A DNA stretch of 64,000 bases, from NCBI GenBank assembly GCA_963170055.1, contig CAUJGJ010000444.1, forward strand, positions 5,856,618 through 5,920,617, in the 5' to 3' direction. Below, piece after piece: positions 28,256-42,600 of the stretch. Every line of letters begins with the position of its first letter. Position 1 is the stretch's first letter. Position numbers and translations under genes: made by a program. The stretch is from Halisarca cf. caerulea. Taxonomy: Eukaryota > Porifera > Demospongiae > Chondrillida > Halisarcidae. The notes below the pieces were generated by a model, which saw only the letters and a list, made by a program, of their open reading frames with translations, searched no databases and was not told the DNA's origin.

Positions 28256-30587
28256 AATGTTTGGCACTAGCACTACGCACATTCCCAGTGGACACGCATG
28301 AAGTTTCTGAAGTGCTGTGGGTGTATTTGTGTAGTGTTGGATACGCTGGTGCTAATACCAATATTTCGCACTAGCACCATGCACATTGTCAGTGGACACA
28401 CATGAAGTTTCTGAAGTGCTGTGGGCATATTTGTGTAGAGTTGGATATGGTGGTTCTAAGACCAATATTTGGAACTAGCACCACGCACATTCCCAGTGGA
28501 CACACATGAAGATTCTGAAGTGCTGTGAGTATATATTTGTTTAGAGTTGAATATGGTGGTTCTAAGACGAATATTTGAAACTAGCACCATGCACATTGTC
28601 AGTGGACACACATGAAGTTTCTGAAGTACTGTGGGCGTATTTGTGTAGTGTTTCTGAAGTGCTGTGGGCGTATTTGTGTAGTGTTGGATATGGCGGTTCT
28701 AAGACCAATGTTTGGCACTAGCACCACGCACATTCCCAGTGGACACACATGAAGTTTCTGAAGTGCAGTGGGCATATTTGTGTAGTGTTGGATATGGTGG
28801 TTCTAAGACCAATGTTTGGCACTAGCACCACGCACATTCCCAGTGGACACGCATGAAGTTTCTGAAGTACTGTAGGCGTATTTTTGTACTGTTAATATTA
28901 TGGATATGGTGGTTCTAAGACCAATATTTGAAACTAGCACCACGCACATTGTCAGTGGACACACATGAAGTTTCTGAAGTACTGTGGGCGTATTTGTGTA
29001 GTGTTTCTGAAGTGCTGTGGGCGTATTTGTGTAGTGTTGGATATGGTGGTTCTAAGACCAAAATTTGGCACTAGCACCACTCACATTCCCCGTGGACACA
29101 CATGAAGTTTCCGAAGTGTTGTGGGCATATTTGTGTAGAGTTGGATATGGTGGTTCTAAGACCAATGTTTGGCACTAGCACCACGCACATTCCCAGTGGA
29201 CACACATGAAGTTTGTGAAGTGCTGTGGGCGTATTTGTGTAGTGTTGGATACGCTGGTGCTAATACCAATATTTGACACTAGCACCACGCACATTCCCAG
29301 TAGACACGCATTAAGTTTTTGAAGTACTGTGGGCGTATTTTTGTACTGTTGGATATGGTGGTTCTAAGACCAATATTTGGCACTAGCACCACGCACATTC
29401 CCAGTGGACACACATGAAGTTTCTGAAGTGTTGTGGGCGTATCTGTGTAGTGTTAAATATGCCAGTGTTAAGACCAATATTTCGCAATAGCACCATGCAC
29501 ATACCCATTGGACACGCATGAAGTTTCTGAAGTGCTGTGGGCGTATTTGTGTACTATTGGATATGCTGGTGCTAATACCAATGTTTGGCACTAGCACCAC
29601 TCACATTCCAAGTAGACACACATGAATTTTCTGAAGTGCTGTGGGCATATTTGTGTAGAGTTGGATATGGTGGTTCTAAGACCAATATTTGGAACTAGCA
29701 CCACGCACATTGTCAGTGGACACACATGAAGTTTCTGAAGTGCTGTGGGTATATTTGTGTAGAGTTGGATATGGTGGTTCTAAGACCAATATTTGGTTCT
29801 AGCACCACACAAATTGTAAGTGGACACACATGAAGTTTCTGAAGTACTGTGGGCGTATTTGTGTAGTGTTGGATATGGTGGTTCTAAGACCAAAATTTTG
29901 CACTAGCACCACGCACATTCCCAGTGGACACACATGAAGTTTCTGAAGTGCTGTGAGCGTATTTATGTAGTGTTTGATATGGTGGTTCTAAGACCAAAAT
30001 TTGGCACTAGCACCACTCACATTCCCCGTGGATACACATGAAGTTTCCGAAGTGTTGTGTGCATATTTGTGTAGTGTTGGATATGGTGGTTCTAAGACCA
30101 ATGTTTGGCACTAGCACTACGCACATTCCCAGTGCACACGCATGAAGTTTCTGAAGTGCTGTGGGTGTATTTGTGTAGTGTTGGATACGCTGGTGCTAAT
30201 ACCAATATTTGGCACTAGTACCATGCACATTGTCAGTGGACACACATGAAGTTTCTGAAGTGCTGTGGGCATATTTGTGTAGAGTTGGATATGGTGGTTC
30301 TAAGACCAATATTTGGAACTAGCACCACGCACATTCCCAGTGGACACACATGAATATTCTGAAGTGCTGTGAGTATATATTTGTTTAGAGTTGAATATGG
30401 TGGTTCTAAGACGAATATTTGAAACTAGCACCATGCACATTGTCAGTGGACACACATGAAGTTTCTGAAGTACTGTGGGCGTATTTGTGTAGTGTTGGAT
30501 ATGGTGGTTCTAAGACCAATGTTTGGCACTAGCACCACGCACATTCCCAGTGGACACGCATGAAGTTTCTGAAGTACTGTGGGCGTA
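28256..30587 (+). repeat. copy of satellite block 22,965-25,296 (offset 5,291)
   Basis: About 2.3 kb matches 22,965-25,296 at an offset of 5,291. Rare variants are shared: aagtttgtgaag near 29,213, attgtaagtgg near 29,814, ccaaaattttgcac near 29,890 and tgcacacgcatg near 30,134. The copies part at the monomer tail (gtatttttgtactg versus gtatttgtgtagtg) near 25,297 and 30,588. Confidence 0.8.
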
Positions 30588-32406
30588 TTTGTGTAGTGTT
30601 TCTGAAGTGCTGTGGGCGTATTTGTGTAGTGTTGGATATGGTGGTTCTAAGACCAAAATTTGGCACTAGCACCACTCACTTTCCCCGTGGACACACATGA
30701 AGTTTCCGAAGTGTTGTGGGCATATTTGTGTAGAGTTGGATATGGTGGTTCTAAGACCAATATTTGGAACTAGCACCACGCACATTGTCAGTGGACACAC
30801 ATGAAGTTTCTGAAGTACTGTGGGCGTATTTGTGTAGTGTTGGATATGGTGGTTCTAAGACCAAAATTTTGCACTAGCACCACGCACATTCCCAGTGGAC
30901 ACACATGAAGTTTCTGAAGTGCTGTGAGCGTATTTATGTAGTGTTTGATATGGTGGTTCTAAGACCAAAATTTGGCACTAGCACCACTCACATTCCCCGT
31001 GGATACACATGAAGTTTCCGAAGTGTTGTGTGCATATTTGTGTAGTGTTGGATATGGTGGTTCTAAGACCAATGTTTGGCACTAGCACTACGCACATTCC
31101 CAGTGGACACACATGAAGTTTCTGAAGTGCAGTGGGCATATTTGTGTAGAGTTGAATATGGTGGTTCTAAGACCAATATTTGAAACTAGCACCATGCACA
31201 TTGTCAGTGGACACACATGAAGTTTCTGAAGTACTGTGGGCGTATTTGTGTAGTGTTTCTGAAGTGCTGTGGGCGTATTTGTGTAGTGTTGGATATGGCG
31301 GTTCTAAGACCAATGTTTGGCACTAGCACCACGCACATTCCCAGTGGACACACATGAAGTTTCTGAAGTGCAGTGGGCATATTTGTGTAGTGTTGGATAT
31401 GGTGGTTCTAAGACCAATGTTTTGCACTAGCACCACGCACATTCCCAGTGGACACGCATGAAGTTTCTGAAGTACTGTAGGCGTATTTTTGTACTGTTAA
31501 TATTATGGATATGGTGGTTCTAAGACCAATATTTGAAACTAGCACCACGCACATTGTCAGTGGACACACATGAAGTTTCTGAAGTACTGTGGGCGTATTT
31601 GTGTAGTGTTTCTGAAGTGCTGTGGGCGTATTTGTGTAGTGTTGGATATGGTATTTCTAAGACCAAAATTTGGCACTAGCACCACTCACATACCCCGTGG
31701 ACACACATGAAGTTTCCGAAGTGTTGTGGGCATATTTGTGTAGAGTTGGATATGGTGGTTCTAAGACCAATGTTTGGCACTAGCACCACGCACATTCCCA
31801 GTGGACACACATGAAGTTTCTGAAGTGCTGTGGGCGTATTTGTGTAGTGTTGGATACGCTGGTGCTAATACCAATATTTGACACTAGCACCACGCACATT
31901 CCCAGTAGACACGCATTAAGTTTTTGAAGTACTGTGGGCGTATTTTTGTACTGTTGGATATGGTGGTTCTAAGACCAATATTTGGCACTAGCACCACGCA
32001 CATTGTCAGTGGATACACATGAAGTTTCTGAAGTGCTGTGGGTGTATTTGTGTAGTGTTGGATAGGCTGGTGCTAATACCAATATTTGGCACTAGCACCA
32101 TGCACATTGTCAGTGGACACACATGAAGTTTCTGAAGTGCTGTGGGAATATTTGTGTAGAGTTGGATATGGTGGTTCTAAGACCAATATTTGGAACTAGC
32201 ACCACGCACATTGTCAGTGGACACACATGAAGTTTCTGAAGTGCTGTGGGCATATATTTGTGTAGAGTTGCATATGGTGGTTCTAAGACCAATATTTGAA
32301 ACTAGCACCACGCACATTGTCAGTGGACACACATGAAGTTTCTGAAGTACTGTGGGCGTATTTGTGTAGTGTTTCTGAAGTGCTGTGGGCGTATTTGTGT
32401 AGTGTT

Positions 32407-35400
32407 GGATATGGCGGTTCTAAGACCAATGTTTGGCACTAGCACCACGCACATTCCCAGTGGACACACATGACGTTTCTGAAGTGCTGTAAGCGTATTT
32501 ATGTAGTGTTGGATATGGTGGTTCTAAGACCAAAATTTGGCACTAGCACCACTCACATTCCCCGTGGACACACATGAAGTTTCCGAAGTGTTGTGGGCAT
32601 ATTTGTGTAGTGTTGGATATTGTGGTTCTAAGACCAATGTTTGGCACTATCACCACGCACATTCCCAGTGGACACACATGAAGTTTCTGAAGTGCTGTGG
32701 GCGTATTTGTGTAGTGTTGGATACGCTGGTGCTAATACCAATATTTGACACTAGTAATATTTGACACATTCCCAGTAGAAAGGATTAAGTTTTTGAAGTA
32801 CTGTGGGCGTATTTTTGTACTGTTGGATATGGTGGTTCTAAGACCAATATTTGGCACTAGCACCGCGCACATTCCCAGTGGACACACATGAAGTTTCTGA
32901 AGTGTTGTGGGCGTATCTGTGTAGTGTTAAATATGCCAGTGTTAAGACCAATATTTCGAAATAGCACCATGCACATTCCCAGTGGACACGCATGAAGTTT
33001 CTGAAGTGCTGTGGGCGTATTTGTGTACTATTGGATATGCTGGTGCTAATACCAATGTTTGGCACTAGCACCACTCACATTCCAAGTAGACACACATGAA
33101 GTTTCTGAAGTACTGTGGGCATATTTGTGTAGAGTTGGATATGGTGGTTCTAAGACCAATATTTGGAAATAGCACCACGCACATTGTCAGTTGACACACA
33201 TGAAGTTTCTGAAGTGCTGTGGGCATATTTGTGTAGAGTTGGATATGGTGGTTCTAAGACCAATATTTGGAACTAGCACCACGCAAATTGTCAGTGGACA
33301 CACATGAAGTTTCTGAAGTACTGTGGGCGTATGTGTGTAGTGTTGGATATGGTGGTTCTAAGACCAAAATTTGGCACTAGCACCACACACATTCCCAGTG
33401 GACACGCATAAAGTTTCTGAAGTGCTGTGGGCATATTTGTGTAGTGTTGGATATGGCGGTTCTAAGACCAATGTTTGGCACTAGCACCACGCACATTCCC
33501 AGTGGACACACATGACGTTTCTGAAGTGCTGTAAGCGTATTTATGTAGTGTTGGATATGGTGGTTCTAAGACCAAAATTTGGCACTAGCACCACTCACAT
33601 TCCCCGTGGACACACATGAAGTTTCCGAAGTGTTGTGGGCATATTTGTGTAGTGTTGGATATTGTGGTTCTAAGACCAATGTTTGGCACTATCACCACGC
33701 ACATTCCCAGTGGACACACATGAAGTTTCTGAAGTGCTGTGGGCGTATTTGTGTAGTGTTGGATACGCTGGTGCTAATACCAATATTTGACACTAGTAAT
33801 ATTTGACACATTCCCAGTAGAAAGGATTAAGTTTTTGAAGTACTGTGGGCGTATTTTTGTACTGTTGGATATGGTGGTTCTAAGACCAATATTTGGCACT
33901 AGCACCGCGCACATTCCCAGTGGACACACATGAAGTTTCTGAAGTGTTGTGGGCGTATCTGTGTAGTGTTAAATATGCCAGTGTTAAGACCAATATTTCG
34001 AAATAGCACCATGCACATTCCCAGTGGACACGCATGAAGTTTCTGAAGTGCTGTGGGCGTATTTGTGTACTATTGGATATGCTGGTGCTAATACCAATGT
34101 TTGGCACTAGCACCACTCACATTCCAAGTAGACACACATGAAGTTTCTGAAGTACTGTGGGCATATTTGTGTAGAGTTGGATATGGTGGTTCTAAGACCA
34201 ATATTTGGAAATAGCACCACGCACATTGTCAGTTGACACACATGAAGTTTCTGAAGTGCTGTGGGCATATTTGTGTAGAGTTGGATATGGTGGTTCTAAG
34301 ACCAATATTTGGAACTAGCACCACGCAAATTGTCAGTGGACACACATGAAGTTTCTGAAGTACTGTGGGCGTATGTGTGTAGTGTTGGATATGGTGGTTC
34401 TAAGATCAAAATTTGGCACTAGCACCACACACATTCCCAGTGGACACGCATAAAGTTTCTGAAGTGCTGTGGGCATATTTGTGTAGTGTTGGATATGGCG
34501 GTTCTAAGACCAATGTTTGGCACTAGCACCACGCACATTCCCAGTGGACACACATGACGTTTCTGAAGTGCTGTAAGCGTATTTATGTAGTGTTGGATAT
34601 GGTGGTTCTAAGACCAAAATTTGGCACTAGCACCACTCACATTCCCCGTGGACACACATGAAGTTTCCGAAGTGTTGTGGGCATATTTGTGTAGTGTTGG
34701 ATATTGTGGTTCTAAGACCAATGTTTGGCACTATCACCACGCACATTCCCAGTGGACACACATGAAGTTTCTGAAGTGCTGTGGGCGTATTTGTGTAGTG
34801 TTGGATACGCTGGTGCTAATACCAATATTTGACACTAGTAATATTTGACACATTCCCAGTAGAAAGGATTAAGTTTTTGAAGTACTGTGGGCGTATTTTT
34901 GTACTGTTGGATATGGTGGTTCTAAGACCAATATTTGGCATTAGCACCGCTCACATTCCCAGTGGACACACATGAAGTTTCTGAAGTGTTGTTGGCGTAT
35001 CTGTGTAGTGTTAAATATGCCAGTGTTAAGACCAATATTTCGAAATAGCACCATGCACATTCCCAGTGGACACGCATGAAGTTTCTGAAGTGCTGTGGGC
35101 GTATTTGTGTACTATTGGATATGCTGGTGCTAATACCAATGTTTGGCACTAGCACCACTCACATTCCAAGTAGACACACATGAAGTTTCTGAAGTACTGT
35201 GGGCATATTTGTGTAGAGTTGGATATGGTGGTTCTAAGACCAATATTTGGAAATAGCACCACGCACATTGTCAGTGGACACACATGAAGTTTCTGAAGTG
35301 CTGTGGGCATATTTGTGTAGAGTTGGATATGGTGGTTCTAAGACCAATATTTGGAACTAGCACCACGCAAATTGTCAGTGGACACACATGAAGTTTCTGA

Positions 35401-35532
35401 AGTACTGTGGGCGTATGTGTGTAGTGTTGGATATGGTGGTTCTAAGACCAAAATTTGGCACTAGCACCACACACATTCCCAGTGGACACGCATAAAGTTT
35501 CTGAAGTGCTGTGGGCATATTTGTGTAGTGTT
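32407..35532 (+). repeat. 1,042-bp higher-order repeat, three tandem copies
   Basis: Three copies run 32,407-33,448, 33,449-34,490 and 34,491-35,532, each starting at a ggatatggcgg monomer. The period is ten monomers plus 2 bp. Each copy carries an unusual scar, ctagtaatatttgacacatt (about 32,753, 33,795 and 34,837), where a monomer head is replaced by a re-duplicated atatttgacac. Copies one and two are essentially identical. Copy three has a few differences (cattagcaccgctc, gttgttggcg). This looks like one of the youngest amplifications in the array. Confidence 0.92.
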
Positions 35533-36692
35533 GGATATGGTGGTTCTAAGACCAATGTTTGGCACTAGCACCACGCACATTCCCAGTGGACACGCATGAA
35601 GTTTCTGAAGTACTGTGGGCGTATTTTTGTACTGTTAATATTATGGATATGGTGGTTATAAGACCAATATTTGGTTGTAGCACCACGCACATTGTCAGTA
35701 GACACACATGAAGTTTCTAAAGTGCTGTGGGCCTATTTGTATAGGGTTTAATATGCTGGTGATTAGACCAATACTTGGTACTAGCACCACGCACATTCCC
35801 AGGGGACACACATGAAGTTTCTGAAGTGGTGTGGGCATACTTGTGTGGTGTTCGATATGGTGCTTCTAAGACCAATGTTTGGCACTAGCACCACGCACAT
35901 TTCCAGTGGACACACATGAAGTTTCTGAAGTGCTGTGGGCGTATTTGTGTAGTGTTGGATACACTGGTGCTAATACCAATATTCGGCACTAGCACCACTC
36001 ACATTCCCAGTAGACACGCATGAAGTTTCTGAAGTACTGTGGGCGTATTTTTGTACTGTTGGATATGGTGGTTCTAAGACCAAAATTTGGCACTAGCACC
36101 ACGCACATTCCCAGTGGACACGCATGAAGTTTCTGAAGTGCTGTGGGCATATTTGTGTAGTGTTGGATATGGTGGTTCTAAGACCAATGTTTGGCACTAG
36201 CACCACGCACATTCCCAGTGGACACGCATGAAGTTTCTGAAGTACTGTGGGCGTATTTTTGTACTGTTAATATTATGGATATGGTGGTTATAAGACCAAT
36301 ATTTGGTTGTAGCACCACGCACATTGTCAGTAGACACACATGAAGTTTCTAAAGTGCTGTGGGCCTATTTGTATACGGTTTAATATGCTGGTGATTAGAC
36401 CAATACTTGGTACTAGCACCACGCACATTCCCAGGGGACACACATGAAGTTTCTGAAGTGGTGTGGGCATACTTGTGTGGTGTTCGATATGGTGCTTCTA
36501 AGACCAATGTTTGGCACTAGCACCACGCACATTTCCAGTGGACACACATGAAGTTTCTGAAGTGCTGTGGGCGTATTTGTGTAGTGTTGGATACCCTGGT
36601 GCTAATACCAATATTCGGCACTAGCACCACTCACATTCCCAGTAGACACGCATGAAGTTTCTGAAGTACTGTGGGCGTATTTTTGTACTGTT
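35429..36692 (+). repeat. 632-bp higher-order repeat, two tandem copies
   Basis: Positions 35,429-36,060 repeat at 36,061-36,692. The gttaatattatgg marker moves from 35,634 to 36,266. The period is six monomers plus the 8-bp insertion. It contains the ttaatatgctggtgattag and ccaggggacacac subtypes that become common to the right. Confidence 0.83.
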
Positions 36693-39600
36693 GGATATGG
36701 TGGTTCTAAGACCAATATTTGGTTCTAGCACCACGCACATTGTCAGTAGACACACATGAAGTTTCTAAAGTGCTGTGGGCGTATTTGTATAGGGTTTAAT
36801 ATGCTGGTGATTAGACCAATACTTGGTACTAGCACCACGCACATTCCCAGTGGACACACATGAAGTTTCTGAAGTGGTGTGGGCATATTTGTGTAGTGTT
36901 GGATACGCTGGTGCTAATACCAATATTTGGCACTAGCACCATGCACATTGTCAGTAGACACACATGAAGTTTCTGAAGTGCTGTGGGCCTATTTGTATAG
37001 GGTTTAATATGCTGGTGAATAGACCAATACTTGGTACTAGCACCACGCACATTCCCAGGGGACACACATGAAGTTTCTGAAGTGGTGTGGGCATACTTGT
37101 GTGGTGTTCGATATGGTGCTTCTAAGATCAATGTTTGGCACTAGCACCACGCACTTTTCCAGTGGACACACATGAAGTTTCTGAAGTGCTGTGGGCGTAT
37201 TTGTGTAGTGTTGGATACCCTGGTGCTAATACCAATATTCGGCACTAGCACCACTCACATTCCCAGTAGAAAGCATTAAGTTTTTGAAGTACTGTGGGCG
37301 TATTTTTGTACTGTTGCATATGGTGGTTCTAAGACCAATATTTGGCACTAGCACCACGCACATTCCCAGTGGACACGCTTGAAGTTTCTGAAGTGTTGTG
37401 GGCGTATCTGTGTAGTGTTAAATATGCCTGTGTTAAGACCAATATTTCGCAATAGCACCATGCACATTCCCAGTGGAAACGCATGAAGTTTCTGAAGTTT
37501 TGTGGGCATATTTGTGTAGTGTTGGATATGGTGGTTCTAAGACCACTATTTGGAACTAGCACCACGCACATTGTCAGTGGACACACATGAAGTTTCTGAA
37601 GTGCTGTGGGCATATTTGTGTAGAGTTGGATATGGTGTTTCTATAACCAAAATTTGGCACTAGCACCACGCACATTCCCAGTGGACACGCATGAAGTTTC
37701 TGAAGTGCTGTGGGCATATTTGTGTAGTGTTGGATATGGTGGTTCTAAGACCAATGTTTGGCACTAGCACTACGCACATTCCCAGTGGACACGCATGAAG
37801 TTTCTGAAGTGCTGTGGGTGTATTTGTGTACTATTGGATATGCTGGTGCTATTACAAATATTTGGCAGTAGCACCACTCACATTCCCAGTGGACACACAT
37901 GAAGTTTCTGAAGTACTGTGGGCGTATTTTTGTACTGTTGGATATTGTGGTTCTAAGACCAATATTTGGTTCTAGCACCACGCACATTATCAGTGGACAC
38001 ACATGAAGTTTCTAAAGTGCTGTGGGTGTATTTGTATAGGGTTTAATATGCTGGTGATTAGACCAATACTTGGCACTAGCACCACGCACATTCCCAGTGG
38101 ACACACATGAAGTTTCTGAAGTGCTGTGGGTGTATTTGTGTAGAGTTGAATATGGTGGTTCTAAGACCAATATTTGAAACTAGCACCACGCACATTGTCA
38201 GTGGACACACATGAAGTTTCTGAAGTACTGTGGGCGTATTTGTGTAGTGTTTCTGAAGTGCTGTGGGCGTATTTGTGTAGTGTTGGATATGGCGGTTCTA
38301 AGACCAATGTTTGGCACTAGCACTACGCACATTCCCAGTGGACACACATGAAGTTTCTGAAGTGCTGTGGGCGTATTTGTGTAGTGTTGGATACGCTGGT
38401 GCTAATACCAATATTTGGCACTAGCACCATGCACATTGTCAGTGGACACACATGAAGTTTCTGAAGTGCTGTGGGCATATTTGTGTAGAGTTGGATATGG
38501 TGGTTCTAAGACCAATATTTGGAACTAGCACCACGCACATTGTCAGTGGACACACATGAAGTTTCTGAAGTACTGTGGGCGTATTTGTGTAGTGTTTCTG
38601 AAGTGCTGTGGGCGTATTTGTGTAGTGTTGGATATGGCGGTTCTAAGACCAATGTTTGGCACTAGCACCACGCACATTCCCAGTGGACACACATGAAGTT
38701 TCTGAAGTGCTGTAAGCGTATTTATGTAGTGTTGGATATGGTGGTTCTAAGACCAAAATTTGGCACTAGCACCACTCACATTCCCCGTGGACACACATGG
38801 AGTTTCCGAAGTGTTGTGGGCATATTTGTGTAGTGTTGGATATGGTGGTTCTAAGACCAATGTTTGGCACTAGCACCACGCACATTCCCAGTGGACACAC
38901 ATGAAGTTTCTGAAGTGCTGTGGGCGTATTTGTGTAGTGTTGGATACCCTGGTGCTAATACCAATATTTGACACTAGCACCACGCACATTCCCAGTGGAC
39001 ATACATGAAGTTTCTGAAGTGTTGTGGGCGTATCTGTGTAGTGTTAAATATGCCAGTGTTAAGACCAATATTTCGCAATAGCACCATGCACATTCCCAGT
39101 GGACACGCATGAAGTTTCTGAAGTGCTGTGGGCGTATTTGTGTACTATTGGATATGCTGGTGCTAATACCAATGTTTGGCACTAGCACCACTCACATTCC
39201 AAGTAGACACGCATGAAGTTTCTGAAGTGCTGTGGGCATATTTGTGTAGAGTTGGATATGGTGGTTCTAAGACCAATATTTGGAACTAGCACCACGCACA
39301 TTGTCAGTGGATACACATGAAGTTTCTGAATAACTGTGGGCGTATTTGTGTAGTGTTGGATATGGTGGTTGTAAGACCAATATTTGGAACTAGCACCACG
39401 CACATTGTCAGTGGACACACATGAAGTTTCTGAAGTACTGTGGGCGTATTTGTGTAGTGTTTCTGAAGTGCTGTGGGCGTATTTGTGTAGTGTTGGATAT
39501 GGCGGTTCTAAGACCAATGTTTGGCACTAGCACCACGCACATTCCCAGTGGACACACATGAAGTTTCTGAAGTGCTGTAAGCGTATTTATGCAGTGTTGG

Positions 39601-42600
39601 ATATGGTGGTTCTAAGACCAAAATTTGGCACTAGCACCACTCACATTCCCCGTGGACACACATGGAGTTTCCGAAGTGTTGTGGGCATATTTGTGTAGTG
39701 TTGGATATGGTGGTTCTAAGACCAATGTTTGGCACTAGCACCACGCACATTCCCAGTGGACACACATGAAGTTTCTGAAGTGCTGTGGGCGTATTTGTGT
39801 AGTGTTGGATACCCTGGTGCTAATACCAATATTTGACACTAGCACCACGCACATTCCCAGTGGACATACATGAAGTTTCTGAAGTGTTGTGGGCGTATCT
39901 GTGTAGTGTTAAATATGCCAGTGTTAAGACCAATATTTCGCAATAGCACCATGCACATTCGCAGTGGACACGCATGAAGTTTCTGAAGTGCTGTGGGCGT
40001 ATTTGTGTACTATTGGATATGCTGGTGCTAATACCAATGTTTGGCACTAGCACCACTCACATTCCAAGTAGACACGCATGAAGTTTCTGAAGTGCTGTGG
40101 GCATATTTGTGTAGAGTTGGATATGGTGGTTCTAAGACCAATATTTGGAACTAGCACCACGCACATTGTCAGTGGATACACATGAAGTTTCTGAATAACT
40201 GTGGGCGTATTTGTGTAGTGTTGGATATGGTGGTTGTAAGACCAAAATTTGGCACTAGCACCACGCACATTCCCAGTGGACACGCATGAAGTTTCTGAAG
40301 TGCAGTGGGCATATTTGTGTAGAGTTGGATATGGTGGTTCTAAGACCAATATTTGGCACTAGCACCACTCACATTCCCAGTAGACATGCATGAAGTTTCT
40401 AAAGTACTGTGGGCGTATTTTTGTACTGTTGGATATGGTGGTTCTAAGACCAATATTTGGTATTAGCACCACGCACATTGTCAGTGGATACACATGAAGT
40501 TTCTGAAGTGCTGTGGGTGTATTTGTGTAGTGTTGGATACGCTGGTGCTAATACCAATATTTGGCACTAGCACCGCGCACATTGTCAGTGGACACACATG
40601 AAGATTCTGAAGTGCTGTGGGCATATATTTGTGTAGAGTTGAATATGGTGGTTCTAAGACCAATATTTGAAACTAGCACCATGCACATTGTCAGTGGACA
40701 CACATGAAGTTTCTGAAGTACTGTGGGCGTATTTGTGTAGTGTTTCTGAAGTGCTGTGGGCGTCTTTGTGTAGTGTTGGATATGGCGGTTCTAAGACCAA
40801 TGTTTGGCACTAGCACCACGCACATTCCCAGTGGACACACATGACGTTTCTGAAGTGCTGTGAGCGTATTTATGTAGTGTTGGATATGGTGGTTCTAAGA
40901 CCAAAATTTGGCACTAGCACCACTCACATTCCCCGTGGACACACATGAAGTTTCCGAAGTGTTGTGGGCATATTTGTGTAGTGTTGGATATGGTGGTTCT
41001 AAGACCAATGTTTGGCACTAGCACCACGCACCTTCCCAGTGGAAACGCATGAAGTTTCTGAAGTGCTGTGGGTGTATTTGTGTACTATTGGATATGCTGG
41101 TGCTATTACAAATATTTGGCAGTAGCACCACTCACATTCCCAGTGGACTCACATGAAGTTTCTGAAGTACTGTGGGCGTATTTTTGTACTGTTGGATATT
41201 GTGGTTCTAAGACCAATATTTGGTTCTAGCACCACGCACATTGTCAGTGGACACACATGAAGTTTCTAAAGTGCTGTGGGTGTATTTGTATAGGGTTTAA
41301 TATGCTGGTGATTAGACCAATACTTGGCACTAGCACCACGCACATTCCCAGGGGACACACATGAAGTTTCTGAAGTGCTGTGGGCATATTTGTGTAGAGT
41401 TGAATATGGTGGTTCTAAGACCAATATTTGAAACTAGCACCACGCACATTGTCAGTGGACACACATGAAGTTTCTGAAGTACTGTGGGCGTATTTGTGTA
41501 GTGTTTCTGAAGTGCTGTGGGCGTATTTGTGTAGTGTTGGACATGGTGGTTCTAAGACCAATGTTTGGCACTAGCACCACGCACATTCTCAGTGGACACA
41601 CATGAAGTTTTTGAAGTGCTGTGGGCGTATTTGTGTAGTGTTGGATACGCTGGTGCTAATACCAATATTTGGCACTAGCACCACGCACATTCCCAGTAGA
41701 CACGCATGAAGTTTCTGAAGTACTGTGGGCGTATTTTTGTACTGTTGGATATGGTGGTTCTAAGACCAATATTTGGTACTAGCACCACGCACATTGTCAG
41801 TGGATACACATGAAGTTTCTGAAGTGCTGTGGGTGTATTTGTGTAGTGTTGGATACGCTGGTGCTAATACCAATATTTGGCACTAGCACCATGCACATTG
41901 TCAGTGGACACACATGAAGTTTCTGAAGTGCTGTGGGCATATTTGTGTAGAGTTGGATATGGTGGTTCTAAGACCAATATTTGGAACTAGCACCACGCAC
42001 ATTGTCAGTGGACACACATGAAGTTTCTGAAGTACTGTGGGCGTATTTGTGTAGTGTTGGATATGGTGGTTATAAGACCAATATTTGGTTGTAGCACCAC
42101 GCACATTGTCAGTAGACACACATGAAGTTTCTAAAGTGCTGTGGGCCTATTTGTATAGGGTTTAATATGCTGGTGATTAGACCAATACTTGGTACTAGCA
42201 CCACGCACATTCCCAGGGGACACACATGAAGTTTCTGAAGTGGTGTGGGCATACTTGTGTGGTGTTCGATATGGTGCTTCTAAGACCAATGTTTGGCACT
42301 AGCACCACGCACATTTCCAGTGGACACACATGAAGTTTCTGAAGTGCTGTGGGCGTATTTGTGTAGTGTTGGATACCCTGGTGCTAATACCAATATTCGG
42401 CACTAGCACCACTCACATTCCCAGTAGACACGCATGAAGTTTCTGAAGTACTGTGGGCGTATTTTTGTACTGTTGGATATGGTGGTTCTAAGACCAAAAT
42501 TTGGCACTAGCACCACGCACATTCCCAGTGGACACGCATGAAGTTTCTGAAGTGCTGTGGGCATATTTGTGTAGTGTTGGATATGGTGGTTCTAAGACCA

